NCBI GenBank assembly: GCA_020636435.1
Contig: JACJXX010000001.1
Span: 1,612,001-1,676,000 of the forward strand
Direction of reading: 5' to 3'
Length of the DNA stretch: 64,000 bases
Source of the DNA: Lewinellaceae bacterium
GTDB lineage: Bacteria > Bacteroidota > Bacteroidia > Chitinophagales > Saprospiraceae
Below the pieces are notes generated by a model. That model saw only the letters and a program-made list of their open reading frames with translations. It was not told the DNA's origin and searched no databases. Position 1 is the first letter of the stretch, and every line of letters begins with the position of its first letter. The translations under genes and the position numbers were made by a program. Below, piece by piece: positions 37,344 to 45,129 of this stretch.

Positions 37344-38027
37344 TCAGGTTTTATGCAGGGTTTTCTTTTTGTTGCGGCAAGAAGCTTCTTTTGAATGAGG
37401 CTCCGGCAATGGTTCCGGCCTGATTTGTTTGACTACACGGGCGGGATTGCCGGCAACTACACAATAGGGCGGAACATCCTCCACCACAACGGCGCCAACT
37501 GCCACCACTGCCCCCCGGCCAATGCGAACACCGCCCACAATGGTGCATCGGGCGGCCAGCCAGGCATCATCCTCAATAATCACCGGCTGGGCATGGGCCG
37601 CTGCCTGGCCGGCATCCAGCCCGAAGAACGGGCTGTCCTGAACATGCGCCATTGGGCCCAGGAAGCAATTCTTCCCAATGCTCACTCTCCGGCAAACGGC
37701 AATAAAAGCGCCGTTGATGTAACAGCCGTCGCCCACCGTCAAATGTGCCGACTTTTCTACATAAATCTGGCTGGGGTGAATGCTGGACCAAATCCGCACT
37801 TTGTTTCCGATTTTCAGCGTTCCTTTATTTTCGAGCTTCAGCCTCCCGCGCAAAAAAACCAAACGCCCGGCCTTCCGGGCGCTACGCATAGCCCAGCGCC
37901 CTTTCAAAAGGTAGCCGCACAAACGCAACAGCCGGAAAAGAAGGCGGGGATACAAGCTGAGCCCGCTGCCGGAAGCCGGGTTTTCCCGGCGTATCTTTTC
38001 CAATTCCTTCCTGATCATGGTTTTCAT
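37344..38027 (-). CDS. Left-handed beta-helix (hexapeptide) acyltransferase 2
   Basis: 227 residues from the ATG at 38027 (MKTMIRKELEKIRREN); about 100 residues further upstream in the frame are Ser/Cys-rich and lie over the neighbouring glycosyltransferase gene, so are rejected. Hexapeptide repeats run from LENKGTLKIGNKVRIWSSIH through LTVGDGCYINGAFIAV to IVGGVRIGRGAVVAVGAVVV. The candidate catalytic His is in MAHVQDSPFFGLD. It shares segment order and wording with acyltransferase 1 (ENKG, INGAxIA, GxNCxL, VIEDDAW), so the pair arose by duplication and may act at different positions of the repeat unit. Start is one base after the previous stop. Confidence 0.88.
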   Translation of the reverse strand: MKTMIRKELEKIRRENPASGSGLSLYPRLLFRLLRLCGYLLKGRWAMRSARKAGRLVFLRGRLKLENKGTLKIGNKVRIWSSIHPSQIYVEKSAHLTVGDGCYINGAFIAVCRRVSIGKNCFLGPMAHVQDSPFFGLDAGQAAAHAQPVIIEDDAWLAARCTIVGGVRIGRGAVVAVGAVVVEDVPPYCVVAGNPARVVKQIRPEPLPEPHSKEASCRNKKKTLHKT

Positions 38028-38028
38028 G

Positions 38029-38928
38029 TCACAGAGTTTGATGGTTCCTGATGTTCCAGGCCAGGCTTCGCAGAATGGCCCGGGCATGGCCTGTTTCCTG
38101 TTGCATCCAATGTTTCGACAGATGACGTGGGACAGCGATGAGCAAGAAATAGAGCAAAAACAGGTAATAGCCCCATCCCGGTTTGCACAATCGCATGAAC
38201 AACCACCGGTTGCGGTACAGGTAATAAGTTTTCCGGGGGCTATTCTTCCCGATCGATGAAGATTCGCGGTGGAAGATGCAGGAATCGGCGACCAGGTGAA
38301 TGTCCCAGCCCTGGCTGCGCGCCCGCTCACAGAAGTCGATCTCTTCGTAATACATGAAGTAGCGTTCGGAAAGCAAGCCTACCTGATCGATGGCCTCACG
38401 CCGGATCAGCATGCAAGCGCCATGTGCCAGCCCGGTAGGCCCACTCTGGTTGAAACGCCCGTCGTCTACCTTCAACCGGGCCAGGTTGCGCCCTCTCCCG
38501 GTAAAACAGCTCACTGCTTGCGAGCCGGCATATTGCAGCACATTCGGTTGGCTGTGGTAGTAAATCTTAGGGCTGGCAATACCGACCGTGATATGCTCCT
38601 CCATGTACTGCACCATCGGTTCCACGAAATCCTGGGGAACAATGGTGTCGTTGTTCAGCAGCATAATATATTTACCCCGGGCTTTTGGAATAGCCAGGTT
38701 GTTGCCGCCGGCAAAGCCCAGGTTGTCCGCACTGTACATATAGGCAAGGCCCGGGTAATGGCGTTCAAAAAGGGCCTTCTGCCTTTCCTCCGCGCCATTG
38801 TCCACCAGGAGCACTTCCAGGGCCGGATAAGTAGCCTGCCGGAGCGTATCCAGCATTTCGCAGGTGACCTCCGCATTTTTATAATTGACGGCAATGATCG
38901 AAACCAGGGGTTGATCCATATCCTTCAT
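38029..38928 (-). CDS. Glycosyltransferase family 2, rhamnosyltransferase-like
   Basis: 299 residues. GT2 opening VSIIAVNYKNAEVTCEMLDT, DNLGFAGGNNLAIPKARGKY, the DxD-type LLNNDTIVPQD, then GACMLIRREAIDQVGLLSER-YFMYYEEIDFCERARSQGWD, which is the conserved acceptor-site block of WbbL/RfbN-type rhamnosyltransferases. A hydrophobic segment near residue 255 (WGYYLFLLYFLLIAVP) suggests membrane association. It adds one sugar to the lipid-linked repeat unit; the donor is not proven. It begins 4 bases after the methyltransferase stop. Confidence 0.92.
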   Translation of the reverse strand: MKDMDQPLVSIIAVNYKNAEVTCEMLDTLRQATYPALEVLLVDNGAEERQKALFERHYPGLAYMYSADNLGFAGGNNLAIPKARGKYIMLLNNDTIVPQDFVEPMVQYMEEHITVGIASPKIYYHSQPNVLQYAGSQAVSCFTGRGRNLARLKVDDGRFNQSGPTGLAHGACMLIRREAIDQVGLLSERYFMYYEEIDFCERARSQGWDIHLVADSCIFHRESSSIGKNSPRKTYYLYRNRWLFMRLCKPGWGYYLFLLYFLLIAVPRHLSKHWMQQETGHARAILRSLAWNIRNHQTL

Positions 38929-38932
38929 TTAT

Positions 38933-39745
38933 CTAAGGCTTCTGTCCTATGACCTGTATCGTGTTTCCACTTTCCTTTTTTCCGCCCCATCGGTCGACCC
39001 GCACCAAAAGCTTGGCCAATGGCAGGCACAGCAGTTGTGCCAGGGGCCCGGCTTTGCGGGAAAGGTACCCAACCTCCCACCCCAGGCGGCTCCACCAACC
39101 GTCGCCGTAAGCGGCATACAGTACCTTAAAGCCCTCCTTTTCCATGCGGGCCTTCAATCCTTCCAGGCTGTAAACCTGGCCGATGTGTTCTTCTTCCAGC
39201 CAATGATGATGATCTTCAAACCAGCTTTCCGGCAGTAGGGTGAGCTGTTCGCGGCTGGGCATTTTCACCAGCAGGTAACCGCCGGGCCTCAGCTTTCGGA
39301 AAGCCTCGGCAAAGGGCATCTCCTCCTCGCGGATGTGTTCGAAAACATCAATGGAGAAGATGAGGTCGTACCAGCCATCCTTGCCTTCGACGGATTCGAT
39401 GGGGCCGAGGTGGGTTTCCAGGTTGCCCATTCCCAGTTCGGCAGCCAGCCGGCGGATATTGGCGATGGCCGCCTTATTCAGGTCCAGAGCCGTAATGGTG
39501 GCCCGGGGCAGCGCTTCGGACAAAAGGAAGGAATATTCGCCATAACCGCAGCCCAAATCCAGGATTTTGCGAAAGGATTCCAGTGGCAACTGGCCCAGCA
39601 GGCTTTTGAAGGACAGCGCCCGGGCGTAGTTGCCAACAAGGGTATATCCGAATATCCTGGCAGCCCAACGCGACAGGCGCGGAAAGCGCTGCATGCGTTG
39701 GCTCATTTGTGCCTGCATCTTTCCAAAAGTAACATTCACGTCCAT
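38933..39745 (-). CDS. Class I SAM-dependent methyltransferase of the polysaccharide operon
   Basis: 270 residues from the ATG at 39745; an upstream GTG at 39790 is possible but would overlap the flippase gene by 55 bases. Motif I is RKILDLGCGYGEYSFLLSEA, motif II ITALDLNKA, then YDLIFSIDVFEHIREEEMPF and LRPGGYLLVKMPSREQL, as in Methyltransf_11/31. Soluble. In this setting it likely methylates a sugar or the glycan end group. The start overlaps the end of the flippase gene by 10 bases. Confidence 0.88.
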   Translation of the reverse strand: MDVNVTFGKMQAQMSQRMQRFPRLSRWAARIFGYTLVGNYARALSFKSLLGQLPLESFRKILDLGCGYGEYSFLLSEALPRATITALDLNKAAIANIRRLAAELGMGNLETHLGPIESVEGKDGWYDLIFSIDVFEHIREEEMPFAEAFRKLRPGGYLLVKMPSREQLTLLPESWFEDHHHWLEEEHIGQVYSLEGLKARMEKEGFKVLYAAYGDGWWSRLGWEVGYLSRKAGPLAQLLCLPLAKLLVRVDRWGGKKESGNTIQVIGQKP

Positions 39746-41061
39746 TTTTTGAGTTTTAGTTTTGTTAAAGGGTGGCAATAGAGCCCCCACATCCGGCTAA
39801 ATATCTTGCACTGCCTGATTGGAATGATCCTGCGCAGCACCAACTGGCCCGCCAGTATTATCGTCCATATCGACACCAGGCTGGCCATGGCGGCTCCTTC
39901 CCCGCCCCAGAGCGGGATGAAGGTCAAATTCAGCACGCCGTTTAAGAATAGGCCCAGGACCAGAATTGTAAAATTGAGGCGCGGCCGGCCGATGGCATCC
40001 AGGGTGACGCCAAAAAGGCGCCCCCAGGGTTTGGCCAGTACCGCCACCACCAGGATGTTCAGAATGGGGGCCGCATCAGCGTAAGCCTCGCCGGCCAGGA
40101 GCACAACAATAGGCCGGCCCAGCCCCAGCACGAAGAAGGCCATGGGCAGGAGTAAGGCCAGCAGCAAACCTACCGTGCGCTCGTACAGAAAGGCCACCTC
40201 GCCTTTCCCCGACTCCCTGTTCGCCTCCGCCAGGCGCGGATAGGCGACCTGCGCAATCCCCGACATGGGCACCTCCATGTAATTGGTGATGCGGGCCGCC
40301 ACATTATACAGGCCGACGGCCATCGGGTTAAGGAAGGCGCCCACCATCATGATGTCCATTTTGTTGAAAAACATGGAGCTGAAGTTGGTCCCCAGTACGT
40401 ATTTCCCAAAGTGGAAAATGCGCTTCATCCAGCTCCAGTCAAGGGGCCCCGGCTTCAGGTAATCCATCCTGTAGAAAACAGAGATCGCCAGAGAGGGAAA
40501 GCTCGCCAGCACCTGAAGGGCCGGCAGCCAGCCGAGGGCTACTTCCTTCTGCCAGCCCCATACGGCGACAATACCCCCCAGGAAGGCCAGCCCGTAGGCC
40601 GATTTTGACCAGAAGATGCCTTTAAAGTCGTTGTGGGCCATCTGAATATTATCCACGAAACGGGCCGTACCGTGCAGAAGGGCAAAGGCCGGATACCACC
40701 ACAGCAGTTGCATCAATTCGGGGGCAGACCACAAACGCCCCAGGGAAATGCCCGCCAGGAGCAACAACAGGCTCAACACAATACCGCTGGCCGTATTCAG
40801 AAAAAGGCCGGCCGTAAGGACTTTTCCAGAAGCTTCTTTTTGCTCTACGCAGAACTTCACCAGGGCATTCTGCGTGAGCCCTATTCTCGCCATTTCCGCA
40901 AAAGAGGTGACGGTCAGGAAAAGCACCCAAACGCCGAACTGGTATTCGGGCATGATCCGGATGAGCACGAGAAAGCTGACGAAGGCCAGCCCCAACTGAG
41001 CAAAGTATCCCAGAAGCGAGTAGCTGCCTGCTTTCAACCATGATGTTCTTTTCCCGCTCAT
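39736..41061 (-). CDS. Wzx-type polysaccharide flippase
   Basis: 441 residues with about 12-14 membrane helices (SLLGYFAQLGLAFVSFLVLI; IVLSLLLLLAGISL; LLLALLLPMAFFVLGLG; FTILVLGLFLNGVLNLTFIP and others), the MATE/MOP-like layout of polysaccharide translocases. Typical sentences are GLYNVAARITNYMEVPMSGI and WTIILAGQLVLRR. It moves undecaprenyl-linked repeat units across the inner membrane for polymerisation by the Wzy-like protein encoded three genes upstream. It begins one base after the stop of the 45-residue gene. Confidence 0.92.
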   Translation of the reverse strand: MSGKRTSWLKAGSYSLLGYFAQLGLAFVSFLVLIRIMPEYQFGVWVLFLTVTSFAEMARIGLTQNALVKFCVEQKEASGKVLTAGLFLNTASGIVLSLLLLLAGISLGRLWSAPELMQLLWWYPAFALLHGTARFVDNIQMAHNDFKGIFWSKSAYGLAFLGGIVAVWGWQKEVALGWLPALQVLASFPSLAISVFYRMDYLKPGPLDWSWMKRIFHFGKYVLGTNFSSMFFNKMDIMMVGAFLNPMAVGLYNVAARITNYMEVPMSGIAQVAYPRLAEANRESGKGEVAFLYERTVGLLLALLLPMAFFVLGLGRPIVVLLAGEAYADAAPILNILVVAVLAKPWGRLFGVTLDAIGRPRLNFTILVLGLFLNGVLNLTFIPLWGGEGAAMASLVSIWTIILAGQLVLRRIIPIRQCKIFSRMWGLYCHPLTKLKLKKWT

Positions 41062-41199
41062 TTACAGCGAATCTGTTTGGTGCTTTTCTCCTTCCTGGCA
41101 CTGGCTGGCGGGAGATTTCCGGGCGTTGCGAATGCCCAGGAAAAAACCCAGGAAGAAGAAAGGTAAAATGATGTGCCAGGGCATTCCTTCTCCAAGCAT
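41062..41199 (-). CDS. 45-residue single-pass membrane protein inside the polysaccharide operon
   Basis: ATG at 41199, 4 bases after the stop of the glycosyltransferase gene; its own TAA (41064-41062) is immediately followed by the flippase ATG (41061). It therefore fills the gap exactly, as a real operon gene would. The sequence begins MLGEGMPWHII, has one hydrophobic helix (about 9-22, ILPFFFLGFFLGI), then a hydrophilic tail with RNARKSPASQCQEGEKHQTD. I do not recognise a family. It may support a neighbouring membrane enzyme such as the flippase or ligase. Too small for many gene finders. Confidence 0.6.
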   Translation of the reverse strand: MLGEGMPWHIILPFFFLGFFLGIRNARKSPASQCQEGEKHQTDSL

Positions 41200-41203
41200 A
41201 GCG

Positions 41204-42379
41204 TTATTTGTTTTCGCCGTGTGGCGTATTGATAAAATAGCGCCGGGCATGTTTCAGCGTCAGCATCGACTGCAAGGCATAGAAAAAGGCCCGGGGCAAA
41301 CGCAGCAGGGCCTGCCGGTAAGGCGCCCGCCAGATATAGCCTGGCATAGCCAGCATAAAAGTCAGCAGATTGGCCAACAGCACACCTCCCCACAAAGCGG
41401 CCAACCCGTAAGCCCCCGCCAGCAGGTGCGCCAGCGCCCCCAGGAGCAAAACGCCAGGGGTAATCAGCCTGGGCGGGAGCAGCATCTGGATGGCCTTATT
41501 CATGAAATCTCCATTGCCTTCCTTCAACCATAACCAAAAAGCCAGGGGAAAAAAACGCCGGGCATAGTAGAACTGTGCGGCAATCCAGCGGCTCCGCTGG
41601 CGGGAGAAGTCTGCCTCCCGGCGCACTTTTTCATCGTAAACAACGGCCTCATCATCATAACCGATGGGCCGGCGGCGTTGCAACAGCCGGAGTTCGAGTT
41701 CCTTATCAAAGCCGCCGACGGCGTCAATTTGCGGCATTACCTGCCGGAAGAGGGCATAGTCAAAGGCCATCGCCGAGCCAGCCAGGCGGGCGGAAAAGCC
41801 CATCACCCGCTGGCCTTTACACAGGATGTGGTTGTTGATGGCTTCACTGGCCCCATCGAGGATGGCCATAGGCGTATCGGCATTTTTTGCTGCCCGTTGC
41901 CCCTGCACTACTTGTTGGCCGCGCTCAAAATTGCCGGCCAGGCGGGCCAGAAAGCCCGGAGCCATCACATTATCGGCATCCAGGATTGCCAGTATATCGT
42001 AACCGGTTTCCGGCATTTGCCCCAGCGCATGGTTGATCGCCTTTGATTTGGTACTTTGCTCAAAAGCCACTTCCACCAGCTTTACGGGCAGGGCCTTCAG
42101 CGCTCTCAGCGTCTCATGCTGCAAACTGTCGGCGATAACGATCACATCAAAAAGATGGGACGGGTAGTCCTGCTCCAGCGCCTGCCGGGCCGTTGAAACG
42201 ATTACCGCATCTTCCCGGTAAGCGGGAATGAGCACGGCAATACGGTAGCGGGAAGAGCCGATCCGCCGGTCTTCCTGGCTGTAAAAAAGGCCGGCCACGG
42301 CAAAGAACAGCTGATAGCCTGCTCCGAAAGCGAAATAAGCTAAAACCAGCCCGCTGAGTAGGGTTAATATTGTGATCAT
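41204..42379 (-). CDS. Membrane glycosyltransferase family 2, synthase-like
   Basis: 391 residues from the ATG at 42379; the longer frame covers the neighbouring gene in the wrong frame. One N-terminal helix (ILTLLSGLVLAYFAFGAGYQ), then GT2: IAVLIPAYREDAVIVSTARQ, AILDADNVMAPGFL (DxD), GGFDKELELRLLQRR and RQRSRWIAAQ, close to the (Q/R)xxRW motif of processive synthases. Two or three C-terminal helices follow (PPRLITPGVLLLGALAHLLA; LLANLLTFMLAMPGYIW). It overlaps the upstream Wzy/ligase gene by four bases (ATGA). Likely adds sugars to a membrane acceptor. Confidence 0.9.
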   Translation of the reverse strand: MITILTLLSGLVLAYFAFGAGYQLFFAVAGLFYSQEDRRIGSSRYRIAVLIPAYREDAVIVSTARQALEQDYPSHLFDVIVIADSLQHETLRALKALPVKLVEVAFEQSTKSKAINHALGQMPETGYDILAILDADNVMAPGFLARLAGNFERGQQVVQGQRAAKNADTPMAILDGASEAINNHILCKGQRVMGFSARLAGSAMAFDYALFRQVMPQIDAVGGFDKELELRLLQRRRPIGYDDEAVVYDEKVRREADFSRQRSRWIAAQFYYARRFFPLAFWLWLKEGNGDFMNKAIQMLLPPRLITPGVLLLGALAHLLAGAYGLAALWGGVLLANLLTFMLAMPGYIWRAPYRQALLRLPRAFFYALQSMLTLKHARRYFINTPHGENK

Positions 42380-43839
42380 ATTCCGGATCGTTTTTTTTCT
42401 CTCGCCAATTGTTCGTCGTATTGGGGCGCCATGAAGATCATGGATAAGGCTATGGGCATAATTATTCCTGTGGGAAACTGGCTGTAGACCTGGTTGCCGT
42501 AACTGGCCAGCAGTACTCCTCCGAAGGCCGCCAGCAGGACCATGGCCCGGTAGCGCAGCTCCGGGTCTCTGATATGCCAAACGATGAAGCTGCCTTTGCC
42601 CAGAAAGTAACCCAGCATAAGCAAATGCAGGCAGATGCCTATCAGGCCGGTTTCCGCCCATATTTTCACATAGTAGCTGTCGGTCGGCGTCTCAGCCAGA
42701 AGGGAGCCGGGGCGAAAGCGTTCGCCCCAGTATCCGGCGGAGCCTATCCCGCCCCCCAGGGGCCGGGATTTCAGGTAATTGCCAAAAGTCACCTGGTTGT
42801 GCAGCCGCGCCTGCAGGGATGGATTGTCAACCGACAGCGCCGTGCGCAGGCGGGCCACCGGCTGAAAGGAATGCATGACGAACGTGAACTTCAGCAGGTA
42901 AAAAACCAGGCCAATGGCCAGCAAGCCGGCCCCCAGTATTTTGAAGTTTTTGCTGAGGATGAGGTAAACCAACACGCCGGCTGCCGGCACTGCCAGCGCT
43001 CCCCGCGAACCCGAAAACAGGAAGCCGAACAGGGCCAATACCGCCACAAAACTGTAAAAGGCCTTTTTGCGCAACGGGAAAGGGCCGAGGACCAGCACAC
43101 CGCACATCAGTGCGATCATGGCCTGAGAAGCGCCAAACTGGCCGGCGTCACTGTAAAAGGAGAAAACCCGCAATACACCATGTAGAACGTGCTCGTCGTG
43201 GTGCCCCTCATCCCATATCCAGTAGTGCTCGGCAGCGTCGAGGCCGAAAAACTGCTGGCGGAAGCCCCATAGCGAACCCAGGACGGAAAGCCAGAGCACC
43301 ACCTTTAGAAAAAGCACCAGGCACCGGGGGTGGCGCAGGTAGAGAAATGCCAGGGCGAAAACGAATAAATTGTAAAGACCGATACCCCGTACGGCATAAG
43401 CCCAGGCCACCGGCCCGGGTGCAGCCGGGTTCAAGAGCTCCAGCAACAGGTATCCCAGCCAAATGACGGCGAGCAATATGGCGTCGTTCTTCAATAACGC
43501 CCAGTCCGGGCTGCGGAATTTTTGAAAAAACAGCCCCAGCACACAAATAGCCAGGATAAGGTCGACCCCCAGCCCCCAGGGCAGTGGCACATAACGGGCC
43601 ATTCCTGCCGCAAGAAAGGAAAACACCAGGGCCAGCAACAGCCCAACCCCCGGGCGAAGGGCCATTGCCGCCGCCAGGAGCAGCAGCAGCGGCAAGCAGG
43701 CCGCCGCCAGGGCCAGGCTCAAATCCAGGCGGCTGATCAGCGCTCCTGCCCCTATGCCCACAACCAGGAGCAAGGCAACGCCTCTCCACTCTCGCAGAAC
43801 CGCTGATCCTGGTATTGTATGAAAAACTGTCCGGTTCAT
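42376..43839 (-). CDS. O-antigen ligase/Wzy-like polymerase
   Basis: 487 residues from the ATG at 43839, which overlaps the preceding stop by one base (TGATG); the longer frame begins at GTG. About 10-12 membrane helices, with the Wzy_C/WaaL-type long periplasmic loop (about 325-395) containing ARLRTALSVDNPSLQARLHN, LKSRPLGGGIGSAGYWGERF and DSYYVKIWAETGLIGICLHL. Arg residues in such loops bind the lipid-linked glycan. Together with a flippase and a Wzc-type protein it points to a Wzx/Wzy-dependent pathway, but polymerase and ligase cannot be told apart by sequence. Confidence 0.88.
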   Translation of the reverse strand: MNRTVFHTIPGSAVLREWRGVALLLVVGIGAGALISRLDLSLALAAACLPLLLLLAAAMALRPGVGLLLALVFSFLAAGMARYVPLPWGLGVDLILAICVLGLFFQKFRSPDWALLKNDAILLAVIWLGYLLLELLNPAAPGPVAWAYAVRGIGLYNLFVFALAFLYLRHPRCLVLFLKVVLWLSVLGSLWGFRQQFFGLDAAEHYWIWDEGHHDEHVLHGVLRVFSFYSDAGQFGASQAMIALMCGVLVLGPFPLRKKAFYSFVAVLALFGFLFSGSRGALAVPAAGVLVYLILSKNFKILGAGLLAIGLVFYLLKFTFVMHSFQPVARLRTALSVDNPSLQARLHNQVTFGNYLKSRPLGGGIGSAGYWGERFRPGSLLAETPTDSYYVKIWAETGLIGICLHLLMLGYFLGKGSFIVWHIRDPELRYRAMVLLAAFGGVLLASYGNQVYSQFPTGIIMPIALSMIFMAPQYDEQLAREKKRSGI

Positions 43840-45122
43840 CAGGGCGCTGTTTTTATCTTTTCCCACCGGCCGGATGAATCCGGGCAGCCAGGTTTGCTCC
43901 GTTCATCCGATATTTCCGCCGGGCTATTTCCTCTTTCCAGCGCTTTCATTATCAAAGCGCCAAATTGCTCCGCCCTGTTTGCCCAGGAATTGGAATGAGC
44001 GATAGCCCGGCGGGCGTTCTGCCGGGCTTCCGTATCGGTGGCCAAAGCTGCTTCAATAGCCAGGCGAAAACCCTCATAAGTGCCGGATACATGCAACACG
44101 CCTTCGAAATCACTCAGGTCGCTGAAATCGGTTGAAACCACCGCCTTGCCCATCGCCAGGTATTCATTGGCCTTCAGAGGATATATGCCAGCCGTCAGGG
44201 GGGTTTTGGCAAAGGGTATGACTCCCAGCGTAAAGGCGGACAAATAGGCCGGCAGGCGGGAAGGCGGGCGAGGCCCCAGAAAGCTGACGTTGGGCAAGCA
44301 CTCCAGGCGGCTGATGCCAGATTTATTCATGATGCGGCCAACAAAGACAAATTGATGTTGGGGCAAGACGGTAGCGAGGTACTCCAAAAGGGCATAATCC
44401 AAACGCTCATCTACCGAACCCAGATAACCGATAATGGCGCCGGAACCCCGCGAGGGCATGTCGTCAGGGCATCCATCCGCCGGTTGGAAAAAAGCCGGGG
44501 ATACGCCATTTTTCACCACGCCGCAACACTTCGCCACCTTTGACTTCTCCCTGAAAAGCGGAGCAGAAGAAACGACCGTCAGGCCGGCCCGCTGCATAAA
44601 TTCCGCCTCGTGCCTTTTTCCGTGTTTGCTGATCCAACCGGCAGCGCAAATCTCGTCATAGCAATAGTACACCAATAGCTTTTCGCCGAGCCGGCCGGCC
44701 AGCGCGTTGCCGAACGCCGGATTAAAGGCATTGATGACGACCGGCCGGGCCAATCCCAGGCAGTGCATAGCCCTTCGGATAACGGGCAGGGCCAGGCGTG
44801 CATTCCAGCGCAGCAGGCGGTCGTAGGCGCTTTCGTTGTTCAACCAGTTGGCGGGAATGAAAGGAGGCAGGCGAAGCAATTGCACGGAAGCGCCGTTGTC
44901 CAGTGTTTTTTCTGCAAGCCTCGGCCGGATGCCCAAAACATCCAGGACGGGTATTTTGCCGGAAGGCCTTATCCCGTTTAGGAGGTCTTTCAGGGTGAAG
45001 GGGTAATCGACATACAACACCTCATTATGGCGAGCCAGCTCCGCGAGCAGCAGCACGGTAGATTTCATATAATCCCCTTCCCATTTCGGGAAACCAACAC
45101 AAACGATCTTTTCTCCTTTCAA
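43839..45122 (-). CDS. GT-B fold glycosyltransferase (family 4-like), non-ATG start
   Basis: 427 residues. The first Rossmann half opens GEKIVCVGFPKWEGDYMKST and NEVLYVDYPF; the second half has GAIIGYLGSVDERLDYALLE, FVFVGRIMNKSGISRLECLP, NVSFLGPRPPSRLPAYLSAF and the donor-binding EYLAMGKAVVSTDFSDLSDF. The conserved first strand requires a start at the TTG at 45122, 8 bases after the previous stop; the first in-frame ATG (45068) would delete that strand. A GGAG lies just inside this frame, so a still later rare start cannot be excluded. It probably transfers a sugar onto the lipid-linked repeat unit. Confidence 0.85.
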   Translation of the reverse strand: MKGEKIVCVGFPKWEGDYMKSTVLLLAELARHNEVLYVDYPFTLKDLLNGIRPSGKIPVLDVLGIRPRLAEKTLDNGASVQLLRLPPFIPANWLNNESAYDRLLRWNARLALPVIRRAMHCLGLARPVVINAFNPAFGNALAGRLGEKLLVYYCYDEICAAGWISKHGKRHEAEFMQRAGLTVVSSAPLFREKSKVAKCCGVVKNGVSPAFFQPADGCPDDMPSRGSGAIIGYLGSVDERLDYALLEYLATVLPQHQFVFVGRIMNKSGISRLECLPNVSFLGPRPPSRLPAYLSAFTLGVIPFAKTPLTAGIYPLKANEYLAMGKAVVSTDFSDLSDFEGVLHVSGTYEGFRLAIEAALATDTEARQNARRAIAHSNSWANRAEQFGALIMKALERGNSPAEISDERSKPGCPDSSGRWEKIKTAP

Positions 45123-45129
45123 AATCTAA

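Noticed and set aside
38028..38330. 101-residue N-terminal extension of acyltransferase 2
   Set aside because: It overlays the glycosyltransferase gene in another frame and is Ser/Cys-rich; the ATG at 38027 gives the natural start one base after the previous stop.
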